DNA from: Calditrichota bacterium
GTDB taxonomy: Bacteria > Calditrichota > Calditrichia > RBG-13-44-9
Direction of reading: 5' to 3'
Assembly: GCA_016934605.1 (NCBI GenBank)
Contig: JAFGSO010000063.1
Coordinates: forward strand, 1 to 5,357
DNA length: 5,357 nucleotides
Part shown: positions 1-5,357 of the stretch, in pieces
How positions within the stretch are numbered: position 1 is the first letter of the stretch
How the letters are laid out: the number at the start of each line of letters is the position of its first letter
Program-made: the position numbers and the translations under genes
Notes under the pieces: model-generated
The model's input: only the letters and a program-made list of their open reading frames with translations
Told to the model about the DNA's origin: nothing
Database searches by the model: none

Positions 1-85
1 ATTTTTTTTCTTTTTTCCCTCATAAAAATGTCCGGAAAGAGAAAGGAAAGAGAACAGTGCTCAGGAAGTAAAGTTTTTAAAAGTG

Positions 86-123
86 AGGATTCAGTTCCTG
101 ATTTCTGAATCCTGCTTTCTTTT
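86..123 (+). terminator. Candidate Rho-independent terminator of an upstream gene
   Basis: A perfect 9-bp inverted repeat, AGGATTCAG at 86-94 and CTGAATCCT at 105-113, encloses a 10-base loop. It is followed by the interrupted T-rich tail GCTTTCTTTT. The stem is only moderately GC-rich and the T tract is broken by C, so termination would be modest. Read on the opposite strand, the same stem is followed by CACTTTT, so it could act in both directions. The nearest plausible metH promoter elements lie downstream of it, which fits termination of a gene to the left of the window better than metH attenuation. The loop is complementary to 61-67, so a different structured RNA is also possible. Confidence 0.4.
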
Positions 124-135
124 ATCGCGTGCTCT

Positions 136-143
136 TAACTTTG
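136..143 (+). promoter_or_regulatory. TAACTTTG box, possible Bacteroidota-type -7 element for metH
   Basis: TAACTTTG matches the Bacteroidota -7 consensus TAnnTTTG exactly. The matching -33 element (TTTG) is poor: the best upstream candidate is TTTC at 116-119, 16 bases away. If used, transcription would start near 150 and leave a leader of about 100 nt before metH. It competes with the sigma70-like promoter at 169-197. Which one is real depends on the organism's phylum, which the window does not settle. Confidence 0.25.
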
Positions 144-168
144 AGTCCTCTCTTCACCCAAATTTTTG

Positions 169-197
169 TTGGATTACCAGTAACATTATCCTATAAT
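169..197 (+). promoter_or_regulatory. Sigma70-like promoter candidate for metH
   Basis: A perfect -10 hexamer TATAAT at 192-197 is preceded, with an optimal 17-base spacer, by TTGGAT at 169-174, which matches four of six bases of TTGACA. The predicted start near 204 would give a leader of about 48 nt that begins almost at the AT-only hairpin at 208-229. TAATTATG at 194-201 also resembles TAnnTTTG with one mismatch. AT-rich DNA makes chance -10 matches common, so this is a reasonable candidate and not a demonstrated promoter. Confidence 0.4.
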
Positions 198-207
198 TAT
201 GGATCTT

Positions 208-229
208 TTAAAAAATTATGATTTTTTAA
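208..229 (+). repeat. AT-only 9-bp inverted repeat in the metH leader
   Basis: TTAAAAAAT at 208-216 is perfectly complementary to ATTTTTTAA at 221-229, with a TATG loop. The repeat ends 22 bases before the metH start codon and 12 bases before the GGGA that may serve as ribosome binding site. With only A-U pairs it would be a weak RNA hairpin. If transcription starts near 204 it would form the 5' end of the metH mRNA. It could also be a symmetric protein-binding site or a chance product of AT-rich DNA. Confidence 0.45.
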
Positions 230-241
230 TATTCACCAAAC

Positions 242-245
242 GGGA
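242..245 (+). promoter_or_regulatory. Weak Shine-Dalgarno of metH
   Basis: GGGA lies six bases before the ATG at 252, a suitable distance for a ribosome binding site although the match to AGGAGG is short. It supports the ATG at 252. That start also gives an N-terminus only four residues longer than E. coli MetH before the shared RILVLDG motif. No better start is visible nearby. Confidence 0.45.
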
Positions 246-251
246 TTTTAT

Positions 252-3200
252 ATGAATAAAAATAGATTTTATCCGAATCATCCCATTCATCAGCAGTTGA
301 AAAAGAGAATTCTTGTTCTGGATGGTGCCATGGGAACGATGATTCAACGCTATAAATTGAGTGAAGAAGATTTCCGGGGAGAACAGTTCAGAGATCATAC
401 TGGAGATTTAAAGGGAAATAACGATCTTTTGTCCATCACCCGGCCGGACGTCATTGAAGAAATCCATCGGGCTTATCTGGAAGCCGGCGCCGATATGATT
501 GAAACCAATACCTTTAATGCCAATGCTATCTCTCAAAAGGATTATCAACTGGAGGATATTGTTTACGAAATGAACCTGGCTGCGGCCCGTCTGGCCAGAA
601 AAAACGCCGACAGTTTTACAGAACTGAATCCTGATAAACCGCGATTTGTGGTAGGAGCTCTGGGTCCATCCAACCGGACAGCATCATTATCTCCCGATGT
701 CAACCGGCCCGGCTATCGAAATGTCACCTTCGGGGAAATTGTAACTGCCTATCTGCCCCAGATCCGCGGGCTGCTGGAAGGTGGGGTGGATTTCCTGATG
801 GTTGAAACAGTATTTGATACATTGAACTGCAAGGCCACCCTCTTCGCCATTGACCAATATTTCAAGGAAACCGGAAAAGAATTACCGGTTATGGTATCCG
901 GAACTATTGTCGATGCCAGCGGCCGAACTCTTTCTGGGCAGACCCTGGAGGCATTCTGGATCTCGGTCTCTCACATGAATCTGCTGAGTGTTGGCCTGAA
1001 CTGTGCACTGGGGGCACAACAGATGCGGCCGTTCCTGGAAGAGCTTTCCGGTATGGCACCCATATATGTGAGTGTTTATCCAAATGCCGGTTTGCCCAAT
1101 GAATTTGGTGAATATGATGAAACGCCTGAAGTTACCTCCAGACTTATCGGTGAATTTGCAGATAGTGGTTTTATTAACATTGCCGGCGGATGCTGTGGAA
1201 CCACTCCCGACCATATCCGGAAAATCAGTCAGATCCTGGCTGACAAAAAACCCCGGGAAATTCCAAAAATTTCTGCCTACTCGCGTTTCAGCGGGCTCGA
1301 ACCCCTCATCGTGCGGCCTGATTCCAATTTTATTAATGTGGGGGAACGCTGTAATGTTACCGGATCAGCCAGATTTGCCAGACTGATCAAGGAAGATGAT
1401 TTTGATGGCGCTCTCCAGGTAGCGCGCTCCCAGGTCGAAAATGGTGCCCAGATCCTGGATATTAACATGGACGAAGGAATGCTGGATTCGGAAAAAGCAA
1501 TGGTGGATTTCCTGAATCTCATTGCTTCCGAACCGGATATTGCCCGGATCCCGGTCATGATCGATTCATCCAAATGGTCGGTTATTGAGGCCGGTCTGAA
1601 ATGCGTCCAGGGGAAAAGCATTATCAATTCACTGAGCCTGAAGGAGGGAGAAGATGTTTTCAAACAACATGCCAGGCTTGCCAGGCGATACGGTGCCGCT
1701 GTTATTGTCATGGCTTTTGATGAGAAGGGACAGGCTGAAACTGCCGAACGAAAGGTCGAAATATGTGAACGGGTTTATAAAATCCTCACCCGGGAACTGG
1801 ATTATGATCCGCAGGATATTATTTTCGATCCGAATATTTTTGCTGTGGCCACCGGAATAGAAGAACACAACAACTATGCCATCAATTTCCTGGAAGCTAC
1901 CCGGCAGATCAAGGCAAAGTTCCCCGGCTCTCTTATCAGCGGTGGAATCAGTAATATATCATTCTCATTCCGGGGAAACAATGCGGTACGCGAAGCCATG
2001 CATTCCGCATTTCTCTATCACGCCATAAAGGCCGGCATGGATATGGGAATAGTCAATGCTGGCCAGATAACGGTGTACGAGGATATTCCAAAGGGACTGC
2101 TGGAGCGGGTGGAAGACGTGCTGTTGAATCGCCGTGACGATGCCACTGAAAGGCTGCTTGAATTTGCACAGACCGTGAAGCAGGTGGACAGGGAGAAAAA
2201 GGAAGATCTGGCCTGGCGGGAGGAGGAGGTGGAAAAGCGCCTGATGAACGCCCTTATTCGGGGAATAACGGATTTCATTGAGCAGGATACCGAGGAAGCC
2301 CGCAAAAAATATAATGATCCCCTCAAAGTGATTGAAGGGCCGTTGATGGATGGAATGAATGTGGTCGGAGATTTATTCGGATCAGGAAAAATGTTTCTGC
2401 CTCAGGTGGTCAAGAGTGCCCGTGTCATGAAAAAAGCGGTTGCCTATCTGATTCCCTATCTGGAAGAACAGAAACGCCGGAGCGGAAAAAGCCATACAGT
2501 GGGCAAAATCCTGCTGGCCACTGTAAAAGGTGATGTCCATGACATCGGAAAAAATATTGTTGGAGTGGTTCTCGGATGCAATAATTACGAGATTATTGAC
2601 CTGGGAGTGATGACGCCCGCCGAGAAAATTCTGGAGACCGCGCGAAAAGAAAAAGTTGATATTATCGGCCTGAGCGGGCTGATTACACCTTCGCTGGATG
2701 AAATGATTCATGTAGCCAGGGAGCTGGAGAGGAATAAATTTGATCTGCCTCTGTTGATAGGTGGGGCCACAACATCCAAAAAACATACCGCCGTAAAAAT
2801 TGCACCGTCATACAAACATCCGGTAATCCATGTCCTGGATGCATCCCGGAGCGTAAATGTTGTTAACAAACTTCTGAATGAAAAAGAAAAGGAATCCTTC
2901 TTTGGAGATATCAGGAGGGAGTACGGGGAAGTCCGTAAAGCATATAATGAACGCTATTTGGAAAAGGAACTTCTCAGCCTCTCCCGGGCGAGAGAAAACA
3001 AGTTCAAAACGGACTGGTCAACCCGGCGGGTGACGGTCCCCTCCTTTACAGGCATTCGCGTCTTTGAGAACTATCCTCTGGAAGAAATCCGTACCCGGAT
3101 AGACTGGACTCCGTTTTTCATTGCCTGGGAAATGAAAGGAAAATTTCCGACCATTTTTGACCATCCGGCGAAAGGTAAAGAAGCGCGCCAGCTGTTTGAT

Positions 3201-3953
3201 GATGCCCGGAGACTACTGGATTTGATTATTGCTGAAGAGACCCTGCAGGCTCAGGCAGTAATCGGATTTTTCCCTGCCAATACCGTTGGCCATGAGGACA
3301 TTGAAATTTATGCAGACGAAGAACGGAACCGGCCGATAACAGTAATTCATACCATCAGACAACAGATGAATAAAACCAACCAACAGGCGAATTTGGCACT
3401 GGCAGATTTTATCGCCCCGCGTGAATCAGGTGTAAAAGATTATATCGGAGGATTTGCCGTCACCGCCGGTTTCGGTATTGAAGAACTCATAAACCGTTTC
3501 GAGAAAGACCATGACGATTACCACATTATAATGGCTAAAGCTCTGGCTGACCGCCTGGCAGAAGCATTTGCCGAACTGATGCATGAAAAAACCAGGAAGG
3601 AATTCTGGGGATATGCAAAAGATGAAGACCTGACCAATGAAGAACTGATTCGCGAAAAATATACCGGCATCCGCCCTGCTCCGGGTTATCCTGCCTGTCC
3701 TGATCACACCGAAAAACAAATTCTGTTCGATCTGCTGAACGTGAGTGAAAATATTAATATCCGGCTCACCGAGTCATTCGCCATGATGCCGGCAGCTTCC
3801 GTCTCCGGATACTATTTTTCACATCCGGAATCGCAGTATTTTGGGACCGGTAAAATCGGAAAGGATCAGGTGCGGGACTATGCACGCCGGAAAGGAATGG
3901 ATATAAAAACGGCCGAAAGATGGTTGTCACCAATCCTGGCCTACGAGGTATGA
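252..3953 (+). CDS. metH: Cobalamin-dependent methionine synthase (5-methyltetrahydrofolate--homocysteine methyltransferase, EC 2.1.1.13)
   Basis: This cytoplasmic enzyme moves the methyl group of 5-methyltetrahydrofolate to homocysteine through methylcobalamin, making methionine and tetrahydrofolate. All four MetH modules are present in 1233 aa (E. coli MetH is 1227). The homocysteine domain (about 17-330) carries the zinc ligands C251, C314 and C315, the last two in GGCCGTTP. The folate (pterin-binding) domain (about 357-620) has NVGERCNVTGSA, DINMDEGMLD and DPNIFAVATGIEEHNN. The cobalamin cap (about 655-745) has MDGMNVVGDLFG. The B12 domain (about 750-885) has DVHDIGK with the cobalt-ligating H763 and its partners D761 and S814, plus GLSGLITPS and LIGGATTS. 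The reactivation domain (about 940-1230) has DWTPFF (D951) and the AdoMet-binding RPAPGYPACP (R1141, Y1146). No catalytic residue is missing and there is no frameshift. C367 replaces the Thr of E. coli, as I recall it does in animal MTR. The gene appears monocistronic and converges on the hydrolase gene. Domain limits come from memory of the family. Confidence 0.98.
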   Translation: MNKNRFYPNHPIHQQLKKRILVLDGAMGTMIQRYKLSEEDFRGEQFRDHTGDLKGNNDLLSITRPDVIEEIHRAYLEAGADMIETNTFNANAISQKDYQLEDIVYEMNLAAARLARKNADSFTELNPDKPRFVVGALGPSNRTASLSPDVNRPGYRNVTFGEIVTAYLPQIRGLLEGGVDFLMVETVFDTLNCKATLFAIDQYFKETGKELPVMVSGTIVDASGRTLSGQTLEAFWISVSHMNLLSVGLNCALGAQQMRPFLEELSGMAPIYVSVYPNAGLPNEFGEYDETPEVTSRLIGEFADSGFINIAGGCCGTTPDHIRKISQILADKKPREIPKISAYSRFSGLEPLIVRPDSNFINVGERCNVTGSARFARLIKEDDFDGALQVARSQVENGAQILDINMDEGMLDSEKAMVDFLNLIASEPDIARIPVMIDSSKWSVIEAGLKCVQGKSIINSLSLKEGEDVFKQHARLARRYGAAVIVMAFDEKGQAETAERKVEICERVYKILTRELDYDPQDIIFDPNIFAVATGIEEHNNYAINFLEATRQIKAKFPGSLISGGISNISFSFRGNNAVREAMHSAFLYHAIKAGMDMGIVNAGQITVYEDIPKGLLERVEDVLLNRRDDATERLLEFAQTVKQVDREKKEDLAWREEEVEKRLMNALIRGITDFIEQDTEEARKKYNDPLKVIEGPLMDGMNVVGDLFGSGKMFLPQVVKSARVMKKAVAYLIPYLEEQKRRSGKSHTVGKILLATVKGDVHDIGKNIVGVVLGCNNYEIIDLGVMTPAEKILETARKEKVDIIGLSGLITPSLDEMIHVARELERNKFDLPLLIGGATTSKKHTAVKIAPSYKHPVIHVLDASRSVNVVNKLLNEKEKESFFGDIRREYGEVRKAYNERYLEKELLSLSRARENKFKTDWSTRRVTVPSFTGIRVFENYPLEEIRTRIDWTPFFIAWEMKGKFPTIFDHPAKGKEARQLFDDARRLLDLIIAEETLQAQAVIGFFPANTVGHEDIEIYADEERNRPITVIHTIRQQMNKTNQQANLALADFIAPRESGVKDYIGGFAVTAGFGIEELINRFEKDHDDYHIIMAKALADRLAEAFAELMHEKTRKEFWGYAKDEDLTNEELIREKYTGIRPAPGYPACPDHTEKQILFDLLNVSENINIRLTESFAMMPAASVSGYYFSHPESQYFGTGKIGKDQVRDYARRKGMDIKTAERWLSPILAYEV

Positions 3954-3960
3954 AATATCA

Positions 3961-4002
3961 GCATGAGTCGGTCGTGTAAAAGTATTGTATATTATTTTTT
4001 TT
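3961..4002 (+). terminator. Weak candidate metH terminator region
   Basis: Just after the metH stop, GCATGA at 3961-3966 can pair with TCGTGT at 3972-3977 (two G-U pairs, five-base loop). A run of eight T follows at 3995-4002. The 17-base gap between stem and T run is too long for a classical intrinsic terminator, and the bases between form no strong stem. The T run favours the metH direction. On the opposite strand no T run follows any stem, so the hydrolase transcript has no visible intrinsic terminator here. Confidence 0.2.
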
Positions 4003-4027
4003 GATGAGGATTGTCTAAGATTTTTGT

Positions 4028-5143
4028 TCAAATCAGTTCACTGAGCCGTCTGATACTCAGAAAATTGTGCATGGCTGTATTGGTTAATACGATGATCGTC
4101 TTCTGTTCTCCGATCTTCCGGACAAAATAGGTTTTGTATCCTTTCCACCATCCGGAATGAAAAACGATCTTATTTCCGCCGTTCATATTAATCCGCCAGC
4201 CGAAACCGTAATTATCATAATCCCTTAAGTCCCGATGCGCCGGTTTAAAGGCTTCCTGCAGGGCAAACAGGCTGACCAGATTCCCCTGATATAATGCCTG
4301 ATCAAGCCGGAACAGATCTTCAACGGTGGAGAAAATCCCCTTATCGCCCACCACTCCATTGAGATAACTGTTTTCTGAAGCCCGCCCCCAACGGCTGTAT
4401 CCGGTGGTAAGATTCTCAATTGTATCATGTTTCAGATCATCATAAGTTAAAATCCGGGTATTGTGCATACCAAGCGGATCAAATATCTGAGTTTTCATGA
4501 ACTCGGCATAAGTTAACCCGGACACTTTTTCAATGATGGAAGCCAGTAGACAATAATTCGTGTTGCTGTAATTGTAGCGCCTGTCCGGAAGATAATATCG
4601 TGACGGTTTATATAAAGTCATGATGTCAAGCACATCGTCATTGGTGATAGGAATAGTCCTGCTTTTCCAGAACCGATCGGCAAAATACAAATAGTCCGGT
4701 AATCCCGAGCGGTGAGTCAGAAGCAGACGAACCGTGATATTATCATAGGGAAATTCCGGAAAAAACCGGCGAATGTCATCATCAAGGCTCACAAGCCCCC
4801 GATCGCACAACATCAAGATGGCGCAGGCAGTAAGCGGTTTTGTTACCGATGCCAGCTGAAACAGGGAGTTAATATGCAGCGAATCCTTTGTCCTGAAATT
4901 GGAATATCCAAACGATTTCTGATAGAGAATTCTACCTTTTTCCGCCACCAGTACGGCACCGTTAAAGATCTTATATCTGGCGCGGGCCGTAAAAAAAGAA
5001 TCGATTTTGGCTGCCTTCTTATGACCGATTATCTCATGGACGAAGTTTATCAATTCATGCTCAGGAGTCGGTATCTCCACCCTGGCAATTTTCTGATTAA
5101 ACATCAGAACAAATATGACGATGGCAACCAGGTAATTTTTCAT
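4028..5143 (-). CDS. Exported serine hydrolase, class C beta-lactamase/DD-peptidase-like (S12 superfamily)
   Basis: The 371-aa protein has the three active-site motifs of the penicillin-recognising serine hydrolase fold. S99-V-T-K102 in LASVTK carries the nucleophile and general base. Y192-S-N194 is the second motif. H329-S-G331, in HSGWWKGY, stands in for KTG. Other family marks are FNGAVLVAEKGRILYQKSFGY (about 60-80), LLTHRSGLPDY (141-151), FDPLGMHNT (221-229) and GFGWR near 313-317. Residues 4-15 are strongly hydrophobic after MKN, indicating a signal peptide or N-terminal anchor. Cleavage might follow A20, but no clear AxA site or lipobox cysteine is seen, so periplasmic or membrane-anchored location is inferred. 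The family includes beta-lactamases, D-Ala-D-Ala or D-aminopeptidases and esterases. The HxG form is common in uncharacterised Bacteroidota-type members, so substrate is unassigned and no resistance function should be assumed. The protein lacks the C-terminal extra domain of longer relatives but looks complete. The ATG at 5143 has no Shine-Dalgarno. It is the first start in frame, after TGA and TAA codons at 5161-5156. Confidence 0.9.
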   Translation of the reverse strand: MKNYLVAIVIFVLMFNQKIARVEIPTPEHELINFVHEIIGHKKAAKIDSFFTARARYKIFNGAVLVAEKGRILYQKSFGYSNFRTKDSLHINSLFQLASVTKPLTACAILMLCDRGLVSLDDDIRRFFPEFPYDNITVRLLLTHRSGLPDYLYFADRFWKSRTIPITNDDVLDIMTLYKPSRYYLPDRRYNYSNTNYCLLASIIEKVSGLTYAEFMKTQIFDPLGMHNTRILTYDDLKHDTIENLTTGYSRWGRASENSYLNGVVGDKGIFSTVEDLFRLDQALYQGNLVSLFALQEAFKPAHRDLRDYDNYGFGWRINMNGGNKIVFHSGWWKGYKTYFVRKIGEQKTIIVLTNTAMHNFLSIRRLSELI

Positions 5144-5161
5144 GGCAGTATTTATTTATCA

Positions 5162-5356
5162 CACAAAAATATCATCGACAATGTATCTAAAAATAAAACA
5201 AAATTTAGAAATATCCACACCTAAGTTTAATTTTCATATGAAACTTCGATCATATATCCATATTTACCACAACTGGTTCTTCCTGCCTGCGTGATATTTA
5301 TAGACGATCAAAAAAATTGAGCCGACTATGTGTTTGAGGGATGATTTGAATTCACC
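5162..5356 (-). pseudogene. Possible decayed C-terminal part of a Y1 (REP-associated/IS200-like) transposase
   Basis: One - strand frame from the window edge reads GEFKSSLKHIV, then YKYHAGRKNQLW, a TAA stop (5266-5264), IWIYDRSFI, a TGA stop (5236-5234), KLNL and finally RYIVDD. From memory, the C-terminal half of REP-associated Y1 transposases runs FKS..., (K/L)WQ..(F/Y)(H/Y)D(R/H)..(I/L)R(N/D)E, then RYI(V/I).NP. The first stop falls exactly where the Q of LWQ is expected, and CAA to TAA is a single C-to-T change. The second stop lies one codon after the expected Arg. RYIV is about seven residues further on than expected. The catalytic His-x-His and Tyr parts would lie outside the window or be lost. 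The stretch ends in frame with the hydrolase start, separated by two stops. The match is short and degenerate, made by eye, and may be chance. Confidence 0.3.
5164..5171 (-). promoter_or_regulatory. TATTTTTG box, possible Bacteroidota-type -7 element for the hydrolase gene
   Basis: Read on the - strand, 5171 to 5164 is TATTTTTG, an exact match to TAnnTTTG. It lies 20 bases before the ATG, so the transcript would have a leader of only about 10-15 nt. No convincing -33 TTTG sits at the usual distance; the nearest TTTG is about 27 bases upstream. The region is AT-rich and chance matches are expected, so this is tentative. Confidence 0.25.
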
Positions 5357-5357
5357 A

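Noticed and set aside
2..16. T-rich run at the very left edge
   Set aside because: It could be the U tract of a terminator whose stem lies outside the window, but no stem is visible, so it is not annotated.
28..108. Short + strand frame from ATG at 28 to TGA at 106-108
   Set aside because: Only 26 codons, no ribosome binding site, highly basic and low-complexity, and it runs into the hairpin at 86-113. Not credible as a gene or as the end of one.
862..892. Inverted repeat AACCGG/CCGGTT inside metH
   Set aside because: Six base pairs within conserved coding sequence in a CCGG-rich gene; expected by chance and explained by codon content.
882..1214. Open frames of 60-144 aa inside metH on both strands (for example 882-1214 and 1277-1711 on the - strand)
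   Set aside because: All overlap the well-supported metH frame, lack family motifs, and have the composition of out-of-frame translations.
4019..4034. GATTT/AAATC inverted repeat overlapping the hydrolase stop codon
   Set aside because: Only five weak pairs with a six-base loop and no T run on the relevant strand; not supportable as a terminator.
4028..5143. Calling the hydrolase an ampC-type beta-lactamase
   Set aside because: The SxxK and YxN motifs are shared by the whole superfamily and the third motif is HSG and not KTG. Most HxG members are not known beta-lactamases, so a resistance gene call would go beyond the evidence.
4712..5224. 170-aa open frame on the + strand opposite the hydrolase gene
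   Set aside because: It lies antisense to a gene with clear family motifs, has no recognisable domain, and is rich in unlikely residue patterns. It is a shadow of the real reading frame.
1..5357. CRISPR array, tRNA/rRNA, intact insertion sequence, phage or defence genes
   Set aside because: No regularly spaced repeats, no cloverleaf-like or conserved RNA segments, and no intact transposase or defence protein motifs were found on either strand.

Overview
This is an ordinary bacterial chromosomal window with two complete, convergent protein-coding genes and short AT-rich flanks. The left and centre hold a full-length cobalamin-dependent methionine synthase (metH, + strand, 1233 aa). Nearly the whole chain can be aligned by eye with the well-studied E. 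coli MetH. The right part holds a 371-aa exported serine hydrolase of the class C beta-lactamase/DD-peptidase-like superfamily (family S12 type) on the - strand. Its physiological substrate cannot be read from sequence.

The organism is probably from the Bacteroidota or a related phylum of the FCB group (Calditrichota, Marinimicrobia-like). This rests on four points: moderate GC in genes with very AT-rich intergenic DNA; a hydrolase of the type common in those phyla; weak or absent Shine-Dalgarno sequences; and TAnnTTTG-type boxes upstream of both genes. It is an inference, and no rRNA or other decisive marker is present.

Layout. Bases 1-251 have no convincing gene. They hold a 9-bp hairpin with a U-rich tail (probably the terminator of a gene to the left), two alternative promoter candidates and an AT-only hairpin just before metH. 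Bases 252-3953 are metH. Bases 3954-4027 are the convergent spacer, with only a weak terminator candidate. Bases 4028-5143 are the hydrolase gene. Bases 5144-5357 are its upstream region, which also carries what may be the decayed end of a Y1 (REP-associated/IS200-like) transposase, with stop codons in frame.

The two genes do not look functionally coupled. MetH is a cytoplasmic housekeeping enzyme linking folate one-carbon metabolism to methionine and S-adenosylmethionine, whereas the hydrolase is predicted to act outside the cytoplasm. No CRISPR array, RNA gene, recognisable riboswitch or intact mobile element was seen. I found no convincing undescribed system. The items most worth a second look are the possible transposase remnant at the right edge and the hairpin/pseudoknot-like structure upstream of metH.
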